From Vitreoscilla sp. (GTDB lineage Bacteria > Pseudomonadota > Gammaproteobacteria > Burkholderiales > Neisseriaceae): a stretch of 64,000 nt of DNA. How positions within the stretch are numbered: position 1 is the first letter of the stretch; each line of letters opens with the position of its first letter. Both the position numbers and the translations under genes were made by a program. The stretch covers positions 1-64,000 of the forward strand of contig JASLFS010000017.1 in assembly GCA_030150505.1 (NCBI GenBank), written 5' to 3'. This document shows positions 60,735 through 64,000 of the stretch, one piece after another. The notes beneath the pieces were generated by a model that saw nothing but the letters and a program-made list of their open reading frames with translations, had not been told where the DNA came from and searched no databases.

Positions 60735-63083
60735 TTAAAAAGTTGTACCCAACTGGAACTGGAAGCGCTGCAACTTATCGCCATCTTTCTTATTCAATGG
60801 CACAGCGTAACTAAACTTCAACGGTCCCATTGGCGATAACCATGTTAATGCTGCACCAGCTGAATATCTAAATTCTTCACTGAAACTACTTTTGTATCTA
60901 GAGTTTCTAGGATACTCATAAGTTTTACCATCCCAAACACTGCCGCCATCCACAAATGCACTCAAGCGAACAGAACGGTCATTACGCATACCTGGCATAG
61001 GGAATAATAATTCAGCATTAAAGCTTGCTGTTTTATTACCACCTAAATAATCTTCATCATCGTAGCCATCAAATTCTTTAGGGCCTAAACTACTTGTTTC
61101 ATAACCACGTACCGAACCTAAACCACCACCATAGAAGTTGTGGAAGAATGGCAATTGTTTTGTTTTACCATAACCTTTAGCCCAACCTAATTCACCATTT
61201 AACATCAAAGTAAATGATGAGCTTATTGGGAAGAACCAAGTTTGTTGGTGATTTAGTTTCACATATTCAATGTCACCACCTGGCAAACCAGCTTCTAAAC
61301 CAGCATTAATGATATAACCACGAGTAGGCCAAACAGCGCTATCAGTGGTATTACGTCCCCAACCGATATTTCCTTTTAGTGTCCAGTTGGTATCGCCATT
61401 GTCGTTAACAAAATCAACATAGCGTTTTGGACTAATTGGGTCACCATTGTGATCATAGAACAAACCAATTTTCGTATGCTCTACACCCAAGCCAAAATTC
61501 ACACGATCATATTCGGTAATAGGTACGCCCATACGAACACCAGTACCATATGTTGTGGTTTTGTATCGGCTGGTATTAATTTTATCAGGATTGTACTCTC
61601 GACCATATAAGTCATACCCAAGGCTCACGCCATCAGGTGTGAAATATGGTTCTGTAAATGACAATGCTGCCACTTTATTAACTTTACTGTGCGACAAACG
61701 CAAACTGGCTGATTTACCTGTACCAAACAAGTTATCCTGAGCAATACCGCCAGAGAATACAATACCATCGTCCTGAACGTAACCAACACTCACGTCAACT
61801 GAACCTGTATTTCTCTCAACCACGCTCATGTCTACATCAACTTGGTCATTTGCTCCTGGCACCGGCGCAACATCTACTTGAACATCGTCAAAATAGCCAA
61901 GCTGCTGAATTCTGATGCGAGAACGATCAACATCTCGCTTGTTATAAACAGCGCTTTCCATTTGTCTTAATTCACGGCGAATCACTTCATCTCGTGAACG
62001 GTTATTACCAGAAATATTGATCTGATTCACATAAACTTTACGTCCAGAATCAACTGCTAACGTGAAATCTACGATACCGCTATATTGATTTGGTTCTGGG
62101 CGAATATTCACATTACTAAAAGCGTATCCGCTTTCACCCATTCTATTTTGAATGGATTTCATTAAATCAAGCATTTGTCCACGGTTATACCACTGATTTT
62201 TTTTCACTTTAACCAGTTTAGTCAAATCTTCCATTGGCACTTCTTCAATATCACCAATGATTTTAATTTGACCTAGTTTATAACGTGGCCCTTCATTAAC
62301 TTTAATATTCACTGTTAGTTTTTCAGGATTATCATCCTGAGGTGTTACTTGCGCATCTAAAACGTTGAAATCGAAATAACCTTGGTTATGATAAAAATCA
62401 CGCAAGCCTTCTAAAGACTCAGATAATTTTTCTTCACCAAATCGATTGCTTTTGGTATACCAAGTCATCATACCGGTACCAGTAATATCTAAAACTTTTC
62501 GTAATTTACTGGTTGAGTAAGCTTGATTTCCTTCAAAATTGATAGATGAAATTTTTGTGGTTTTACCTTCATCAATCTCAATGCTTAATGAAACACGGTT
62601 ACGGTCTAATTTATTCATTGTTGGCTTAATTTCAGCCCCGTATTTACCCCGATTATCATATTCACCTTTTAACGCCACCATTGCCTGATTTAACAAGGTT
62701 GGGTTAAAAGGCTGTGATTGACCTAAACCAAAACGCTCAAGGTTTTGGCGTAGGATATCATTTGAAATATCTTTACCACCTGTTACCGTCAAACTACTGA
62801 TAATTGGGCGCTCAATCACCGTCACCAAAACTTGATTATTAGATGATTCAATTAAGACATCATCAAAAAAACCAGTTTTGTATAAATTTTTAATGGTTTC
62901 TTCTGCTTTTTCATCATTAAATTTATCACCAATTTTAACTGGCATATAAGTGAATACTGTACTTGGCTCTGTTCTTTGCAAACCTTCAATACGAATATCA
63001 TTGATTGTAAAAGGCTCAACCGCAAATGCTGCTGTTGAAAGTGATAACCCCATTAAACTTGCAGTGATTAATTTTAATTTCAT
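60735..63083 (-). CDS. bamA: Outer membrane protein assembly factor BamA
   Basis: 782 residues: signal peptide (MKLKLITASLMGLSLSTAAFA), five POTRA repeats (about 22-420) and a 16-strand barrel ending in ...FQFQLGTTF with the C-terminal Phe. It inserts beta-barrel proteins. I use the ATG at 63083; an in-frame TTG at 63101 precedes it. Follows rseP closely. Confidence 0.97.
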   Translation of the reverse strand: MKLKLITASLMGLSLSTAAFAVEPFTINDIRIEGLQRTEPSTVFTYMPVKIGDKFNDEKAEETIKNLYKTGFFDDVLIESSNNQVLVTVIERPIISSLTVTGGKDISNDILRQNLERFGLGQSQPFNPTLLNQAMVALKGEYDNRGKYGAEIKPTMNKLDRNRVSLSIEIDEGKTTKISSINFEGNQAYSTSKLRKVLDITGTGMMTWYTKSNRFGEEKLSESLEGLRDFYHNQGYFDFNVLDAQVTPQDDNPEKLTVNIKVNEGPRYKLGQIKIIGDIEEVPMEDLTKLVKVKKNQWYNRGQMLDLMKSIQNRMGESGYAFSNVNIRPEPNQYSGIVDFTLAVDSGRKVYVNQINISGNNRSRDEVIRRELRQMESAVYNKRDVDRSRIRIQQLGYFDDVQVDVAPVPGANDQVDVDMSVVERNTGSVDVSVGYVQDDGIVFSGGIAQDNLFGTGKSASLRLSHSKVNKVAALSFTEPYFTPDGVSLGYDLYGREYNPDKINTSRYKTTTYGTGVRMGVPITEYDRVNFGLGVEHTKIGLFYDHNGDPISPKRYVDFVNDNGDTNWTLKGNIGWGRNTTDSAVWPTRGYIINAGLEAGLPGGDIEYVKLNHQQTWFFPISSSFTLMLNGELGWAKGYGKTKQLPFFHNFYGGGLGSVRGYETSSLGPKEFDGYDDEDYLGGNKTASFNAELLFPMPGMRNDRSVRLSAFVDGGSVWDGKTYEYPRNSRYKSSFSEEFRYSAGAALTWLSPMGPLKFSYAVPLNKKDGDKLQRFQFQLGTTF

Positions 63084-63093
63084 AAAAAAATCT

Positions 63094-64000
63094 TTACCCA
63101 AAAATTCGACTTATATCGTTAAACATGGCAACAAACATCAATAATAATAATGCTGTAAGCCCTAAGCGCAAGCCTATTGCCTGCCAATGCTCACTCAGTG
63201 GTTTGCCCCTAACCCATTCAATCGCATAATACAATAAATGTCCACCATCTAAAACAGGAATTGGCAATAAATTCAAAATACCCAAACTAATGCTGACTAA
63301 AGCCAGAAACTCAATGTAACTTTGAAAACCCATTAAAGCAGATTTACCTGCAATATCGGCAATAGTTAGTGGGCCAGAAATATGATTAACCGATGCTTGA
63401 CCAATTAATAATCTACCAAAAAATTTTAACGTTAAAGTAGAATATTCCCATGTTTTTTTTGCCCCCAAAACAAATGCTGCAGCAATAGATGGCTGGTAAG
63501 AAGAGCGAATTTCTTTATCCCAAGCACTATCTGTGCTTGGAGCAACGCCTACTTTGCCAACCAGCTGCCCATTTATTTCTTGTGACTCTGGTCTTAATGC
63601 TATCTGCGTCGGTTTACTCTCTCTCAGCACCACAACTTGCAAAGCACTTCCTGCATTGCTTTCAATTGTTTCAACCCATTGAGCCCAACTTGTAATCGGC
63701 TGCCCATTAACGCTGGTTAAAATATCACCCGTTTTCAATCCTGCTTGATCGGCAGCACCACCAGGAATAACTTTCCCCAACGCCAAAGACAATTTAAAAG
63801 GCAACAAACCAACGCCCTGCCCTTGTGCAGCCTGTTTTAACGCCTGACTTTCATTCGTTGTTTTGATAACACGCTGTACGGTTTGTCCTTCTGGACTAAT
63901 TGCATCAACAACAACATTGCCTGCATCCAAATTCAGCATAATTTCTGTTTGTGCTTGTGTCCAATCATTAACTTTCTGCTGATTAACACTTTCAATTTTA
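63094..64000 (-). CDS. rseP: RseP (YaeL) site-2 protease, C-terminal part (cut by window end)
   Basis: Only the C-terminal ~300 residues lie in the window; the frame stays open to 64000 (…NQQKVNDWTQAQTEI before the first internal Met at 63939). A PDZ domain (LGKVIPGGAADQAGLKTGDILTSVNGQPITSW, about 50-82 of the visible part) and the C-terminal NLLPIPVLDGGHLLYYAIEW motif with the second zinc ligand LDG are present; the HExxH motif is outside. It cleaves anti-sigma-factor RseA-type or signal-peptide substrates within the inner membrane. First visible gene of the rseP-bamA-skp-lpx operon; overlaps the 5' region of bamA slightly at the TTG-to-ATG stretch. Confidence 0.93.
   Translation of the reverse strand, partial: KIESVNQQKVNDWTQAQTEIMLNLDAGNVVVDAISPEGQTVQRVIKTTNESQALKQAAQGQGVGLLPFKLSLALGKVIPGGAADQAGLKTGDILTSVNGQPITSWAQWVETIESNAGSALQVVVLRESKPTQIALRPESQEINGQLVGKVGVAPSTDSAWDKEIRSSYQPSIAAAFVLGAKKTWEYSTLTLKFFGRLLIGQASVNHISGPLTIADIAGKSALMGFQSYIEFLALVSISLGILNLLPIPVLDGGHLLYYAIEWVRGKPLSEHWQAIGLRLGLTALLLLMFVAMFNDISRIFG

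Noticed and set aside
1..64000. Prophage, insertion sequence, CRISPR array, toxin-antitoxin or Correia-type repeat
   Set aside because: No transposase, integrase, cas gene, repeat-spacer array or known neisserial repeat element was seen anywhere in the window.

Overview
The window is a stretch of AT-rich bacterial chromosome (roughly 40% G+C by eye) made almost entirely of housekeeping genes. Gene content and order point to the Neisseriaceae (Betaproteobacteria): sdhCDAB-sdhE-gltA-sucA-sucB-lpd-orf-sucCD as one TCA block, lolB-ispE-tRNA-Gln-prs-rplY, a peroxiredoxin-glutaredoxin fusion beside a second lipoamide-dehydrogenase-like gene, and rseP-bamA-skp-lpxD-fabZ-lpxA-lpxB-rnhB. The 12-base DNA uptake sequence dialect AGGCTGCCTGAA occurs as five exact copies, two of them forming a hairpin. 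This is the dialect described for Simonsiella-type Neisseriaceae, not the GCCGTCTGAA core of Neisseria. I do not name a species. No prophage, insertion sequence, CRISPR array or rRNA operon was seen.

Layout. 0.3-7.5 kb (all minus): a FabG-like reductase, a CcoI/FixI-type copper ATPase, a secreted alpha/beta hydrolase, hisC and a yqjD/yqjE/yqjK-like membrane trio. 7.7-22.5 kb (all minus): the TCA island, read from sdhC down to sucD, with a TauE/SafE-type permease and a small membrane protein embedded in it and a GntR/HutC regulator upstream of sdhC. 22.8-31.9 kb: mdh (plus), a small unknown protein, meso-diaminopimelate dehydrogenase and an RlmL-type methyltransferase (minus), then mutY, an MFS carrier and relA (plus) and a universal stress protein (minus). 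31.9-35.5 kb (plus): tcdA, scpA, two hotdog thioesterases and a glycosyltransferase. 35.5-40.9 kb (minus): rplY, prs, tRNA-Gln, ispE, lolB and a large TPR protein. 41-54.2 kb: mutM, plsC, the Prx-Grx fusion, an Lpd-like enzyme, an M48 lipoprotein protease, dusA (minus), a UPF0126 membrane protein, two candidate tandem small RNAs, leuS, fxsA, ampG and mlaC (minus). 54.7-64 kb: an MFS exporter behind a near-consensus Fur box, then the minus-strand outer-membrane/lipid A biogenesis operon, cut by the window end inside rseP.

How it fits together: sdh, gltA, suc and mdh give the oxidative TCA reactions from oxaloacetate to 2-oxoglutarate input, succinyl-CoA, succinate and fumarate, plus malate to oxaloacetate; aconitase, isocitrate dehydrogenase and fumarase lie outside the window. 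The most interesting non-coding signals are two consecutive C-rich-loop small-RNA-like modules between the UPF0126 gene and leuS, which resemble in architecture the neisserial sibling sRNAs (NmsR/RcoF) known to repress TCA genes; a perfect 18-bp palindrome in front of the GntR gene; paired direct repeats in front of sucA; a Fur box on an exporter promoter; and a uptake-sequence hairpin that doubles as a terminator.
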